This document shows, piece after piece, positions 31,501 through 31,753 of a stretch of 31,753 bases of DNA. Position 1 is the stretch's first letter. Every line of letters starts with the position of its first letter. The stretch comes from JAAYRG01 sp964643255. GTDB lineage: Bacteria > Bacillota > Clostridia > Lachnospirales > Lachnospiraceae. The notes under the pieces were generated by a model. That model made no database searches and was not told where the DNA came from. It worked only from the letters and a program-made list of their open reading frames with translations. The stretch lies in assembly GCA_964643255.1 (NCBI GenBank), contig CAZXSM010000015.1:1-31753 (forward strand), in the 5' to 3' direction. A program made the translations under genes and the position numbers.

Positions 31501-31753
31501 ATGGCAAACAAGGTAGTGGATTACAACATGTTTTGTTACCAATGTCAAGAAACATCAGGGAACAAAGGATGTACTAAAGCAGGTGTATGTGGCAAGAAAG
31601 CAGACACATCTAACTTACAAGACTTATTAATTTATGTATCTAAAGGTTTATCACAAGTAACTACAAGACTTAGAAGTGAAGGAAAAACAGTAGGAACTGA
31701 TGTTAACCACATGATAGTATTAAATCTATTTACAACTATCACTAATGCAAACT
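31501..31753 (+). CDS. hcp: Hydroxylamine reductase (hybrid cluster protein), N-terminal part
   Basis: Only the first 84 codons are in the window; the gene continues past the right edge. Hcp contains a cubane and a hybrid Fe-S-O cluster and reduces hydroxylamine or nitric oxide, protecting anaerobes from nitrosative stress. The N-terminal cysteine motif for the cubane is clear: C12-x2-C15-x8-C24-x5-C30 (FCYQCQETSGNKGCTKAG, then VCGK). AGGAGGT ends about 8 bases before the ATG. It is preceded by the Crp/Fnr gene, a terminator and a palindromic site, suggesting control by that regulator. The family is certain despite truncation by the window edge. Confidence 0.95.
   Translation, partial: MANKVVDYNMFCYQCQETSGNKGCTKAGVCGKKADTSNLQDLLIYVSKGLSQVTTRLRSEGKTVGTDVNHMIVLNLFTTITNAN

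Overview
The window is an AT-rich stretch of a bacterial chromosome with close gene spacing, AGGAGG-type ribosome binding sites and many short intergenic hairpin terminators. Together with AdhE, an oxygen-sensitive class III ribonucleotide reductase (NrdD), rubredoxin and the start of hybrid cluster protein, this points to an anaerobic, low-GC member of the Bacillota (Clostridia or Tissierellia-like). The genus cannot be fixed from sequence alone. I see no prophage, insertion sequence, CRISPR array or integrase; the region looks like ordinary chromosome with several unusual local arrangements.

Layout. 1-5700: glyA (+) converges on a minus-strand degV gene that is followed by a previously easy-to-miss 57-residue membrane microprotein; then topB and a left-handed beta-helix GlmU-like protein (+). 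5700-10740: a free-methionine-sulfoxide reductase (-), an ABC exporter pair (+), a membrane-anchored phospholipase D-like protein and a rubredoxin (+). 10800-14800: a membrane-anchored serpin (-), then a membrane-anchored ComEC-like metallo-beta-lactamase protein with a C-terminal Ada-type metal site, and a 3-methyladenine DNA glycosylase (+). 14800-19120: minus-strand block with an unassigned HExxH protein, a stand-alone hydantoinase/oxoprolinase-type ATPase and its upstream permease. 19120-23000: adhE behind two tandem Rex-like operators, overlapped at its stop by a small phosphotransferase-fold kinase. 23000-26460: an acetyltransferase, tRNA-Ala(GGC), a TPR lipoprotein and hflX. 26460-31753: nrdD with a fused redoxin domain, then a thyA-folA-Crp/Fnr operon, and the first 84 codons of hcp behind a GTAACA/TGTTAC palindrome.

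How the genes fit together. The right-hand third is about nucleotide and redox metabolism without oxygen: NrdD makes dNTPs, ThyA and DHFR make dTMP and regenerate folate, GlyA on the far left supplies the one-carbon unit. AdhE disposes of NADH and appears wired to the NADH/NAD+ sensor Rex. The Crp/Fnr protein immediately before hcp looks like an HcpR-type regulator of nitrosative or hydroxylamine stress. The features most worth following are the NrdD-redoxin fusion without a neighbouring nrdG, the adhE-kinase coupled pair, the permease plus lone hydantoinase-like ATPase operon, the serpin, the degV microprotein and the operator-like palindromes before thyA, rubredoxin and hcp.
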